Below are positions 53,882 to 63,800 of a stretch of 64,000 nucleotides of DNA, piece after piece; the first letter of the stretch is position 1, and every line of letters starts with the position of its first letter. The position numbers were made by a program, and so were the translations under genes. The stretch is from Kitasatospora kifunensis (GTDB lineage Bacteria > Actinomycetota > Actinomycetes > Streptomycetales > Streptomycetaceae): contig NZ_JACHJV010000001.1 of NCBI RefSeq assembly GCF_014203855.1, positions 6,882,001 through 6,946,000 on the forward strand. Reading direction: 5' to 3'. A model generated the notes under the pieces. The model searched no databases, was not told the DNA's origin, and saw only the letters and a list, made by a program, of their open reading frames with translations.

Positions 53882-55207
53882 TCAGCCCAGTCGGTCGGCG
53901 ATCAGCCTGGTCAGCCGACGCAGGCCCTCGTCCACCTGTTCCGGCGTCAGCAGACTGACCGCGAGGCGCAGTTGGCGTCGCGCCTGCGGGTCCTGGGTGA
54001 AGTGGTGCATCGGGGTCCACAGGAGACCGTAGTCGCGCGCCGAGGTCTCGAGCAGCGCGTCGTCCACCTCGAAGGGCACGCTCACCACCAGGAAGAAGCC
54101 ACCGCTGGGGGTGTTCCACTCGACCCCCGAGTCGGCGGGGAACGCCTGCGCCAGGCCGGAGAGCAGGCGGGCGAGGTTCTCCCGGTAGAGCGCGATCTCG
54201 CGTTCGTTGGCCTTCACCAGGCTGCCGTCGTACGTCAGCAGCTTGCCGGCGATCACGGCCTGCGCGATCGGCGCGGTGTTGACCGTCAGCATGCTCTTCA
54301 ACTTGGCCAGCTCGTCGGCCAGCAGCGACGGGGTGGCATCTGATCCGCCGTCACTCCCGTTCGCCACCAGCTGGTCGGCGACCACGAACCCGACCCGGGC
54401 GCCCGGCAGTCCGGTCTTGGCGTAGGAGCTGAGGTAGACCACCCGATGTCGGGTGTCCAGTGCTTTCAGCGTCGGCGGCCGGTCCTCGGGCGAACTGGCG
54501 AAGACACCGTAGGGGTTGTCCTCCAGGAGCAACAGGTCCTCGCGCTCGGCCAGTTCGAGCAGCGCGTGCCGGGTCGGCAGATCGAGGCTCAGGCCCGAGG
54601 GGTTGGAGTGGTCGGCCAGCAGGTAGCAGGCGCGCGGTCGCAGGCCCTGGGCGCGAGCCTGGTGGACGGTGGCGGTCAGGTCCGCCAGGTCCACCCCGCC
54701 CGGCCCGCCGGCCACCGTCAGCACCGGCATGTCCACCAGCTTCGCCGCGCCCGTCAGGCCCACGTACGTGGGCGCCACGGCCAGCACGACATCCCGCTCG
54801 TCGCGCCGCAGCGCGCGCAGCACCAGGAACATCGCCTCCTGGCAGCCGACCGTCACCACGATCGACTCCGGGTCGACCGAAATCCCCTCGTCCACCGAGA
54901 GGTTGCGCGCCACCAGCTCGTGGATGATGCCCTTGGTGCGGCCGTACTGGAAGAAGGCACGTCGGACCTGCGCCGCCGACAGCCCCCGATCCTCCGTCAG
55001 ATATCTCTCGTAGCGGTTCAGATAGCGCTGGATGTCGGCGAGGTCGAAGAACTCCTCGTACGGCCGCCCGGCGGCCAGCGAGAGTGCCTCGGGGTAGCGG
55101 CCCGCGACCTCGTTGAGGAAGTTCATCGACTCCAGTGCCGGATCGGCGAGTGAGCCGTGCAGCTCGGCGAGGGCCAACGTGGTGAGCGTGGCGGTCAGTT
55201 CGGTCAC
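53882..55207 (-). CDS. hpgT: 4-hydroxyphenylglycine aminotransferase
   Basis: The 441-residue fold type I PLP aminotransferase has HSNPSGLSLDLP, LLLEDNPYGVFA, and the Schiff-base Lys in VVYLSSYAKTGLPGARVGFV. The N-terminus MNFLNEVAGRYPEALSLAAG is typical of HpgT-type enzymes. In the Hpg pathway it converts 4-hydroxyphenylglyoxylate to L-4-hydroxyphenylglycine, often with tyrosine as donor, regenerating 4-hydroxyphenylpyruvate. GTG start at 55207 forms a GTGA overlap with hmo. The assignment rests on the gene trio; alone the family includes other aminotransferases. Confidence 0.9.
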   Translation of the reverse strand: MTELTATLTTLALAELHGSLADPALESMNFLNEVAGRYPEALSLAAGRPYEEFFDLADIQRYLNRYERYLTEDRGLSAAQVRRAFFQYGRTKGIIHELVARNLSVDEGISVDPESIVVTVGCQEAMFLVLRALRRDERDVVLAVAPTYVGLTGAAKLVDMPVLTVAGGPGGVDLADLTATVHQARAQGLRPRACYLLADHSNPSGLSLDLPTRHALLELAEREDLLLLEDNPYGVFASSPEDRPPTLKALDTRHRVVYLSSYAKTGLPGARVGFVVADQLVANGSDGGSDATPSLLADELAKLKSMLTVNTAPIAQAVIAGKLLTYDGSLVKANEREIALYRENLARLLSGLAQAFPADSGVEWNTPSGGFFLVVSVPFEVDDALLETSARDYGLLWTPMHHFTQDPQARRQLRLAVSLLTPEQVDEGLRRLTRLIADRLG

Positions 55208-56331
55208 AGGGACTCCAGGGAGCGGGAGCGGATGACGGTGCGAAGGGTGCGGGCCTCGGCGGTCGAGGCGCAGCCGGCCAGGCCGAGCGCATCGTCCAAC
55301 TCCGTGGCCAGCAGGTCGAGGACCCGCTGTGCGCCGCTCTCACCGGCCGCCGCCAGGCCCCAGATCAGCGGGCGGCCGACCAGCACGCCCTCAGCTCCAC
55401 GGGCCAGCGCGCGCAGCACGTCCAGGCCGCTGCGGATGCCGCCGTCGAGCAGCACCTGGCAGTCGTCGCCGACCGCCTCGCGGACCTCGCCGACCAGCTG
55501 CACGGCCGGTACCGCGCCGTCCAGTTGCCGACCGCCGTGGTTGGAGACGACCACGGCACTGGCTCCCGCGCGGGCGGCGAGCACGGCGTCCTCGGGGGCC
55601 AGCACGCCCTTGAGGACGATCGGCAGCCGGGTGACCGAGCGCAGCTCCTCAACGTCCGACCAGGTCAGCTCGGGTGCGAAGGCCATCGCGGTGTGCGTGG
55701 CGACCGCGGAGTCGCCCGCCGCTGCGCGGTGCGCGGCGGATCCGGCGGCCTCGGTCAGGTTGGCGGCCACCACCTCGGGCGGCAGCGCGAAGGCATTGCG
55801 CACGTCGCGCAGTCGTCGGCCCATCCAGGGCACGTCCACGGTCAGCACCAGCGCGCTGCAGCCCGCTTGTTCGGCTCGCTGGACCAGCTCCCGGCGGTGG
55901 CCCGGGTCGCGCAGCCAGTAGAGCTGGAACCAGGTGTCGGCGCCGGTCGCCGTGATCTCCTCGATCGGGTAGCTGCTCAGGGTGGCCGCGGTGAACGGCA
56001 CCCCGGCCTTCGCGGCGGCCCGCGCGGTGGCCAACTCGCCGTCAGGGTGCGCGAGTCGGTGGTAGGCAACGGGTGCCACGGCGATCGGTAGTGCGGCCTG
56101 GGAGTCGACCAGTCGGCATCCGGTGGAGCGTGCGGAGACGTCCCGCAGGATGCGCGGGACCAGGAAGATCTCGTCCAGCGCGGCGCGGTTGGCCCGCAAG
56201 GTTGCCTCGTCGCCGGCGCCGCCGGCCACGAAGTCCCAGACCCCGGGGGGCAGTACGGCGCGGGCCCGGCGTTCGATGTCGGCCAGGCAGAGGGCGGTCT
56301 CGCCGCTGCCTTCCGTCTTGCTGCTGTTCAC
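55204..56331 (-). CDS. hmo: 4-hydroxymandelate oxidase (FMN-dependent)
   Basis: The 375-residue member of the alpha-hydroxyacid oxidase family has FMN-binding and catalytic landmarks VVSNHGGRQLDGAVPAVQ (catalytic His and Arg), LDGGIRSGLDVLRALARGA and GVLVGRPLIWGLA, with a GVWDFVAGGAGDE opening. It oxidises 4-hydroxymandelate to 4-hydroxyphenylglyoxylate in Hpg biosynthesis. The start GTG 56331 overlaps the hmaS stop by one base. Confidence 0.93.
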   Translation of the reverse strand: MNSSKTEGSGETALCLADIERRARAVLPPGVWDFVAGGAGDEATLRANRAALDEIFLVPRILRDVSARSTGCRLVDSQAALPIAVAPVAYHRLAHPDGELATARAAAKAGVPFTAATLSSYPIEEITATGADTWFQLYWLRDPGHRRELVQRAEQAGCSALVLTVDVPWMGRRLRDVRNAFALPPEVVAANLTEAAGSAAHRAAAGDSAVATHTAMAFAPELTWSDVEELRSVTRLPIVLKGVLAPEDAVLAARAGASAVVVSNHGGRQLDGAVPAVQLVGEVREAVGDDCQVLLDGGIRSGLDVLRALARGAEGVLVGRPLIWGLAAAGESGAQRVLDLLATELDDALGLAGCASTAEARTLRTVIRSRSLESL

Positions 56332-57428
56332 TACGATGCGTCCTCCGACCGGAGTCGCTCGACCTCGACGGCCTCGTACAGGGCCTTGATGTTGGAGCTG
56401 CCGAAGGTCTCGGCGCCGATCCGCTCGATCACCTCGTAGAAGAGTGTCTTCTTCTCGTGGGTGGAGCGGGTGAAGATCTGGAACAGCTGGCCGCCGTGGT
56501 CCTCGTCGATCAGCAGGCTCAGCTCACGCAGTTGGGCGATCGAGTGCGCCTTGGGGGCGACCCGCTGCGCCAGCGCGTCGTAGTAGGCACCCGGGGTGCT
56601 GAGGAACTGCACGCCTCGGTCGGCCAGGGTGCGTACCGCGTGGACGGCGTCCTCGGTGCTGAACGCCAGGTGCTGGACGCCCGCACCGCCGTGCCGCTTC
56701 AGGAAGGCATCGATCTGGCCGGGGTCGGCGCTGGTGTCCGGCTCGATCACGGTGAACGTGATGGTGCGTGAAACGCTCTGCGCGACCTTGGAGTTCATGG
56801 CCTGGGCGCCCACCGCTATCCGCTCGGTGAAGGTCTCCTCGAAGCCGAACACCTCACGGTAGTAGGCAATGGTCAGGTCCAACTCGTCGGCCGGCACGCA
56901 GACCGCGAAGTGGTCGACCTCCGCCAGCAGCGGCGCGTCCGCGTTGGTCCCGGTGGCGGCGAGTGGTGTGAAGCCCACCGGGAGGCGGTCCTCCGCGTTC
57001 GCGGAGCGCTCGACCAGGGTGTGCACCACGTCGCCGAAGCCGCCGATGGTGGCGGTGACGGTCGGGAACTTGCCCGAATGGGCAGCCGGTTCGGCGATCG
57101 GGCGGCCGCCTCGGCGTACGGCCTCGGTGAACGCGGCGGTGACGTCGCCGGTGCGCAGCGCGATGTCGGCGATGCCGTCACCGTGCGCCAGCACGTAGGC
57201 GGTGGCGGGGTGGTCGTCGATGGTGGCCTCGGTCAGCACCAGGGTCATCGCACCCTGCGTGAGGGCAAGGCTGCGGAATCCCGCGGCCGCGGAGCCCGCG
57301 CACCCCGCGAGGGTGAAGCCGTACCGGCTCTGGAAGGCAGCGGCAGTGGCCTCGACGTCGGCCACGTAGAACTCCACGTAGTCAAGGTCGAGGTCTGCCG
57401 GGTAGGAGGCGGTTGGCAAGGCGCGCAT
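56331..57428 (-). CDS. hmaS: 4-hydroxymandelate synthase
   Basis: The 365-residue protein is of the 4-hydroxyphenylpyruvate dioxygenase family with two vicinal oxygen chelate halves. Iron ligands are His in LLAEVDHFAVCVP, His in GAGVQHLAFSTEDAV and Glu in the late LFQIFTRSTHEKK region (as in HppD/HmaS). It converts 4-hydroxyphenylpyruvate to (S)-4-hydroxymandelate. The neighbouring hmo and hpgT genes favour HmaS over the homologous HppD of tyrosine degradation. ATG 57428 has GAGGAA upstream; it is the first gene of the Hpg operon. Confidence 0.92.
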   Translation of the reverse strand: MRALPTASYPADLDLDYVEFYVADVEATAAAFQSRYGFTLAGCAGSAAAGFRSLALTQGAMTLVLTEATIDDHPATAYVLAHGDGIADIALRTGDVTAAFTEAVRRGGRPIAEPAAHSGKFPTVTATIGGFGDVVHTLVERSANAEDRLPVGFTPLAATGTNADAPLLAEVDHFAVCVPADELDLTIAYYREVFGFEETFTERIAVGAQAMNSKVAQSVSRTITFTVIEPDTSADPGQIDAFLKRHGGAGVQHLAFSTEDAVHAVRTLADRGVQFLSTPGAYYDALAQRVAPKAHSIAQLRELSLLIDEDHGGQLFQIFTRSTHEKKTLFYEVIERIGAETFGSSNIKALYEAVEVERLRSEDAS

Positions 57429-57816
57429 GCTGAGTTCCTCTGCTCGCTCTGAGGGGCCGTCGGTGATCCGGACAGTAGTCCGGCGGGCCGATCGTCCCAG
57501 GGCGGGTCCGAATCACGTCAAAATCACCCAATTCGCTTGCTGTACCGTTGAGTTGATGATGCTCAGTCCACTCCCAGGAGGGCAACACATGCTTGTGGTT
57601 TGCTGATTGTTTAGTTGATCTTCATATCCGATCCGTCTGCGCACGGTCAACCCCCCTGGGGCTGCGGCTAGATTGATCAGCACCACGCTGTGTGTAACCA
57701 GGTGTCAGCGGGCATTGCCCCGACACCCACCGCTCGTGAGTCCGACGCGGGAGTGGCCGAGCCAAGGCGGGCCACCGCGTCGCAGGTAACAACACCGACG
57801 AACCGGAGCACTGAAC
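57429..57816. promoter_or_regulatory. divergent control region between hmaS and the NRPS, with a mini-ORF
   Basis: This 388-bp region must hold promoters for the Hpg operon and the NRPS gene. It contains an AT-richer patch at 57590-57630. On the plus strand, AGGAGGG is followed after six bases by a five-codon reading frame at 57589-57606, encoding MLVVC then TGA. This could be a leader peptide for the NRPS transcript, or chance. Confidence 0.45.
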
Positions 57817-60800
57817 ATGTCGGACCCGCAGACCACCGCCAGCTGGCCGCTGATGGCCGGACAGGCCGGCATCTGGTTTGCCCAGCAGCTCGATCCGGCC
57901 AGCCCGGCCTATCAGGTCTGCGAGTGCGTGGAGATCCACGGCGCCGTCGACCCGGAGCTGTTCGCGACCGCGCTGCGCCAGCTGCTCCGCGAGACCGAGG
58001 CCTTCCGGCTGCGCTTCCACACGGTGGACGGTGAGGTCCGGCAGAGTCTGCGCGCACCCGAGGAGATCGGGCTGCGGGTGGTGGACCTCGGTGGTGAGGC
58101 CGACCCGTGGGCTGCCGTTCAGGCCTGGGCCGCCGCCGACCTGGCGCGGCCGCTCGACCCGACGGCCGAGCCGGCCGTGGTCCAGGCGCTCTTCCTGGCC
58201 GGGCCCGATCGTTCGTTCTGGTACCAACGAGCCCACCATGCGCTGGTCGACGGCTTCTCCGGGCCGCTGGTCGCCGCCCGGATGGCCGAGATCTACAGTG
58301 CGCTGGCCGAGGGCCGCCTGCCTGACGCGGAGGGCACGCTGCCCACCTTCGACCGGCTGATGGCGGAGGAGAGCGCCTACCGCGCCTCCGAGCGGCACGA
58401 GCGTGAGCGCGGCTACTGGCTGGACCGCTTCGCCGACCGCCCCGAGCCCGCCACCCTGGCCGGACGCCCGGCCCCCGCCGCCCACCACCACCTGCGCCAT
58501 GAGATCCAGCTGACGGCGGAACACGCCGACACCCTGCGCACGGCCGCTCGCGCGCTGGGCGTCAGCTGGTCGGTCCTGGTGCTCAGCGCCGCCGCCCTCT
58601 ACCTGGGCCGCCTGACGGGCGGTGAGGAGGTCGTGCTGGGCCTGCCGGTCACCAGCCGGGTGGGGCGGATCGCCCGCGCGGTCCCCGGCATGCTCACCAA
58701 CCTGCTGCCGCTGCGGCTGTCCGCCCGCACCGACCAGAGCCTGCGCGAACTGGTCCGCCACACCAGCGCGACGGCCCGTGTGGCGCTGCGCCACCAGCGC
58801 TACCGGTACGAGGACCTGCGCCGCGAGTTGGGACTCGGCGGCAGCGGCGGCCAGTTGGTCGGTGCCACCGTCAACATCATGTCGTTCGACTACGACCTTG
58901 CCTTCGGCGGACTCCCGGCCACCTTTCACAACCTCAGCAACGGCCCGATCGACGATCTCGCCTTCGTCGTCTACGACCGGCAGGCCGGGCAGGGCATGCG
59001 GCTGGTGGTCGACGCCAACCCCGCCCGCTACGAGCAGGCCGCGCTGGCCGGGCACGCGGAGCGATTCCTGCGCCTGCTCGACACCCTCGCCGCCACCTCG
59101 CCCGACGCCGCGCTCGGCCTGGTCGAGCTGACCGAGCCCACCGAGCGCGCCGCCCTGCTCGCCGCCGGGACCGGCGCGGCGACCGTGCTGCCCGACGCCA
59201 CCTTGACCGAGCTGTTCCAGGACCGCGCCGCGCGCACCCCTGAGGCCGTCGCCCTGGTCTGCGGGGCCGAGGCGGTCAGCTACGCCCAGCTCAACGAACG
59301 TGCCAACCGGCTGGCCCACCTGCTGATCCAGCGTGGTGTGGGTGCCGAGGACCTGGTCGCGCTCGCGCTGCCGCGCTCGATCGACCTGGTGGTCGGCCTG
59401 CTCGCGGTGCTCAAGTCCGGTGCCGCCTATCTGCCGGTCGACCCGACCTGGCCCGCCGATCGGATCGCCTACATGCTGGGCGACGCGCGCCCCGTGCTGG
59501 CGCTGGCCGCCGGGGCGACCGCTGCGCTCTTCGACGGTGCTCTCATCGGCGGTGCGCTCGGTGACGGTGCTCTCATCGACGGTGCTCTCGGTGACGATGA
59601 GGTGGCCGAGCTGCCCGTCCTGCTGCTCGACTCGGCTCCGCTCGCCACCGAGCTGGCCGGCCGCCCGGTCGGTGACCCGGACGACGCGCAGCGGCGGCGC
59701 CCGCTGCGCCCCGGACACCCGGCGTACGTCGTCTACACCTCCGGTTCCAGCGGCCGACCCAAGGGTGTGGTCGGGGTGCATCGCGCCGAGGTCAACCACC
59801 TGGCCGCGATCGCCCGTCGTTACCCGCCGGTGGCCGGGCGACCCTCGCTGGCCAAGAGCTCGATGAGCTTCGTCGACGGGTCCAGCGAGGTGCTCGGCGG
59901 CCTGCTGCACGGTGAGGGTCTGGTGCTGGCCGACGGCGATCAGGCCAAGGACCCGGTGGCGCTGGCCGGGCTGATCGCCGAGCACGGCGTGGGCCGGATC
60001 ATCGTGGTGCCGAGCCTGCTCGCCGCCATGCTGGAGATTGCCGACCCGGCCCAACTCGCCTCCTGTGACCTCTGGGTGACCACTGGTGAGACCATTCCGG
60101 CCTACCTCGCCGCCCGCTTCGCCGAGCTGCTGCCGGCGGCCCGGCTGGTCAACTACTACGGCTCCTCGGAGATCTGCGGCGACTCCATATCCGGAGACTG
60201 CAGCGCCGATCGGCAGCCGATCGGCCTGCCCTTCGACAACACCAGTGCCCATGTGCTGGACGCCGCGCTGCGTCCCGTGCCGGTCGGTGCGATCGGTGAA
60301 CTCTACGTCGGCGGCGCCGCCTTGGCCCGGGGCTACCTGCGCCGCCCCGGCCTGACCGCCGAACGTTTCGTCGCCGACCCGTTCGGTGCGCCCGGCGCGC
60401 GGATGTACCGCACCGGCGACCTGGCCCGCTGGGATCTCGACGGCCGCCTCGAGCTGCTGGGCCGGGCCGACACTCAGGTCAAGGTGCGCGGCAACCGTGT
60501 CGAACTCGGCGAGGTGGAGGCCGCGTTGAGCGGGCACCCAGCGGTCGGCCGGGCCGTGGTGATCGTGCGCGAGGACCGCGCGGGGGATCCCAGGCTGGTG
60601 GCGTACGTGGTGCCCGCCGAAGCCGGTGCCGGTGTCGATCCCGGGGAGCTGCGGGACCACCTCGCCCGCTCGCTGCCCGACTACATGGTGCCGAGCGCCA
60701 TCGTGCCGCTGGCCGCCCTGCCGCTCACGCCGAGCGGCAAGATCGACCGACTCGCACTGCCTGCACCGGAGTTCGCCGGATCGGTGGACGGGCGCGGGCC

Positions 60801-63800
60801 ACGCGACGAACGGGAGGAGCTGCTCTGCGCGGCCTTCGCCGAGGTGCTGGGGACCGCCACCGTCGGCATCGACGACGGGTTCTTCGCGCTCGGCGGTCAC
60901 TCGCTGCTCGCGAGCAAGCTGATCAGCCGGGTCCGAACGCTGCTCGGCGCCGAGTTGACGCTGCGCGACCTGTTCGAGGCGCCGACGGTGGCCGGGCTGG
61001 GGGAGCGGATCAAGCAGGCCGCCACGGCGCGACCCGCCCTGGTCGCGGGCGAGCGACCCACCCGACTGCCGGTCTCCTACGCGCAGCAGCGACTCTGGTT
61101 CCTGGAGCAGCTCGGCACCGCGGGCGCCGCCTACCACCTGCCGCTGGCCGTGCGGTTGACCGGCGAGCTGGACGTCGAAGCGCTGCGGGCCGCGCTCGGT
61201 GACGTGGTCGCCCGGCATGAGGCGCTGCGCACGGTCTTCGTGCAGGGCGGCGACGGGCAGCTGTGGCAGCGCGTGCTGGACACCGTCCAGGTGCCGCTGA
61301 CCACGGCTCGGTTCACCCCCGAGGCGCTGGCCGCCGAGGCGGCGCGCCCGTTCGACCTGAGTGGGGAACCGCCGCTGCGCGCCGCCCTGTTCGCGGTCGA
61401 CCCGGACGAGCAGCTGCTGCTGTTGACGGTCCATCACATCGCTGCGGACGGCTGGTCGATGGCGCCGCTCGCCGACGACCTCTCCGCCGCCTACGCGGCC
61501 CGCCTGGCGGGCACCGTGCCGCAGTGGCGTGCGCTGCCGGTCCAGTACGCCGACTACGCGCTGTGGCAGCGCGAGTTGCTCGGCTCGCCGGACGGTGAAA
61601 TCTCTCTGGTGGAGAGTCAGCTCGCCTACTGGCGCCGGGCGCTGGCCGGGCTTCCCGAGGAGCTGGACCTGCCCACGGACCGGCCGCGCCCGCTCACCGC
61701 GAGCCACGTCGGTGACACCGTCCCGGTTCGCATCCCCGCCGAGGTCCACGGACGCCTGGCCGACCTCGCCCGCACCAGGGGCGTGACCGTCTTCATGGTG
61801 CTCCAGGCCTCGCTCGCCGTGCTGCTCCACCGGCTCGGCGCGGGCGAGGACATCCCCCTCGGCGCCGCGGTCGCCGGGCGCGGTGACGCGGCTCTGGACG
61901 AGCTGGTGGGCTGTTTCGTCAACACGCTGGTGCTGCGCACCGATCTGTCGGGCGATCCGAGCTTCGCCGAACTGCTCGGCCGGGTCCGGGAGTCGGATCT
62001 GGCGGCGTTCGCGCACCAGGACGTGCCGTTCGAGCACCTGGTGGACGCGCTCAGCCCGACGCGGTCGCTGGCCCGCCACCCGCTCTTCCAGACCATGCTG
62101 ACCCTGCAGAACAACACCACGGCCGCGCTCGACCTACCCGGCATCGAGGCTCGGGTGGAGCCGGCAGGTGCCGCTTCGGCCAAGTTCGACCTTGCCTTCA
62201 GCGTCACTGAGCTGATGGAGCGTCAGGGCATCGAGGGTGCGGTCGAGTACACGACCGACCTGTTCGATCGGGCCACGGTCGTGGGCCTGGTCGAGCGCTG
62301 GGTGCGGTTGCTGACCGCGCTGGTCGCCGATCCCGATCAGGCGGTGAGTCGGGTGGAGATCCTTGGCGTGGTTGAGCGTCGGCGGATTCTGGTGGAGTGG
62401 AACGACACGGTGGCGGCTGCGCCGTCGGGTACGTTGCCGGAGTTGTTCGAGGCGCGGGTTGCGTGTTCGCCGTTGGCGGGTGCGTTGGTGTTCGAGGGTG
62501 TCGAGCTGGGTTATGCCGAGTTGAATGCTCGGGCGAACCGGTTGGCGCGCTTGTTGGTGGCGCGTGGGGCTGGTCCGGAGCGGACGGTGGCGTTGCTGCT
62601 GGAGCGCTCGGTGGAGTTGGTGGTGGCGCTGCTGGCGGTGCTCAAGTCCGGTGCGGCGTATCTGCCGGTGGATCCGGAGTATCCGGCGGACCGGATCGCC
62701 TATGTGCTGGCCGATGGTGATCCGGCGCTGGTCCTGGCCTCGGTGGCGACCGCCGCGTTGGCACCCGAGGGTGCCGTGGTCCTGGACGCGCCGCAGGTGG
62801 TCGAGGAGTTGGCCGCCTTCGCAAGTACCGACCTCACCGACACCGACCGGACCAGCCCGCTGCGCCCGGCCAATCCGGCGTATGTGATCTACACCTCGGG
62901 CTCGACCGGCCGTCCCAAGGGCGTGGCCGTCCCCCACCAGGGAATCGTCAACCGTCTTGCCTGGATGCAGCACGCCTACCGGATCGAGGCGGGCGATCGG
63001 GTGCTGCAGAAGACACCGTTCGGCTTCGACGTCTCGGTCTGGGAGTTCCTCTGGCCGCTGCTGGAGGGGGCCACGCTGCTGGTCGCCAAGCCCGGCGGTC
63101 ACCAGGATCCGGTCCATCTCGCGGAGTTGATCCAGCGCGAGCGGATCACCATCGCGCACTTCGTACCGTCCATGCTGCAGGCCTTCGTGCAGGAGCCCAC
63201 GGCGGCCGGGTGCACGGTCCTGCGCGGGGTCTTCTGCTCCGGCGAGGCACTGCCGGCCGACCTGAGCAAGCGCTTTCAAGCTCTGCTCGACGTTCCGCTG
63301 CACAACCTCTACGGTCCCACCGAGGCCTCGGTGGACGTCACCGCCTGGGACTGCCGTGAGCCCGCCGGTGCGGCCGGTGTGCCGATCGGGCGTCCGGTCT
63401 GGAACACCCGGGTGTATGTGCTGGACGCGGCGCTGCGGCCGGTTCCGGTGGGCGTGCCAGGCGAGTTGTACCTCGCGGGCGTTCAGCTGGCGCGCGGCTA
63501 CCTGGGCCGCCCCGGCCTGACCGCTGAGCGCTTCGTCGCCGACCCGTACGGGCCGCACGGCACCCGGATGTACCGCACCGGCGACGTGGTCCGCTGGACC
63601 CCTGAGGGCGCGCTGCTCTTCCTGGGCCGTGCGGACGACCAGGTCAAGCTGCGTGGCTTCCGGATCGAACTCGGCGAGATCGAGGCCGCACTGACCGCTC
63701 ACCCGGACATCGCCCAGGCGGCCGTGCTGGTCCGCGAGGACCGCCCCGGTGACAAGCGGCTGGTCGGCTACCTCGTACCGGCGGTGCTGGAGCTCGACCT

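Noticed and set aside
56331..57428. 4-hydroxyphenylpyruvate dioxygenase (hppD) of tyrosine degradation
   Set aside because: It forms an overlapping operon with hmo and hpgT beside an NRPS, so hydroxymandelate synthase is the better call. Active-site residues were not aligned, so some doubt remains.
57622..62079. A 1485-codon minus-strand open frame
   Set aside because: It lies antisense to the NRPS, whose domains are fully readable on the plus strand. It is Gln/Arg/Gly-rich with no domains, typical of high-GC antisense frames.
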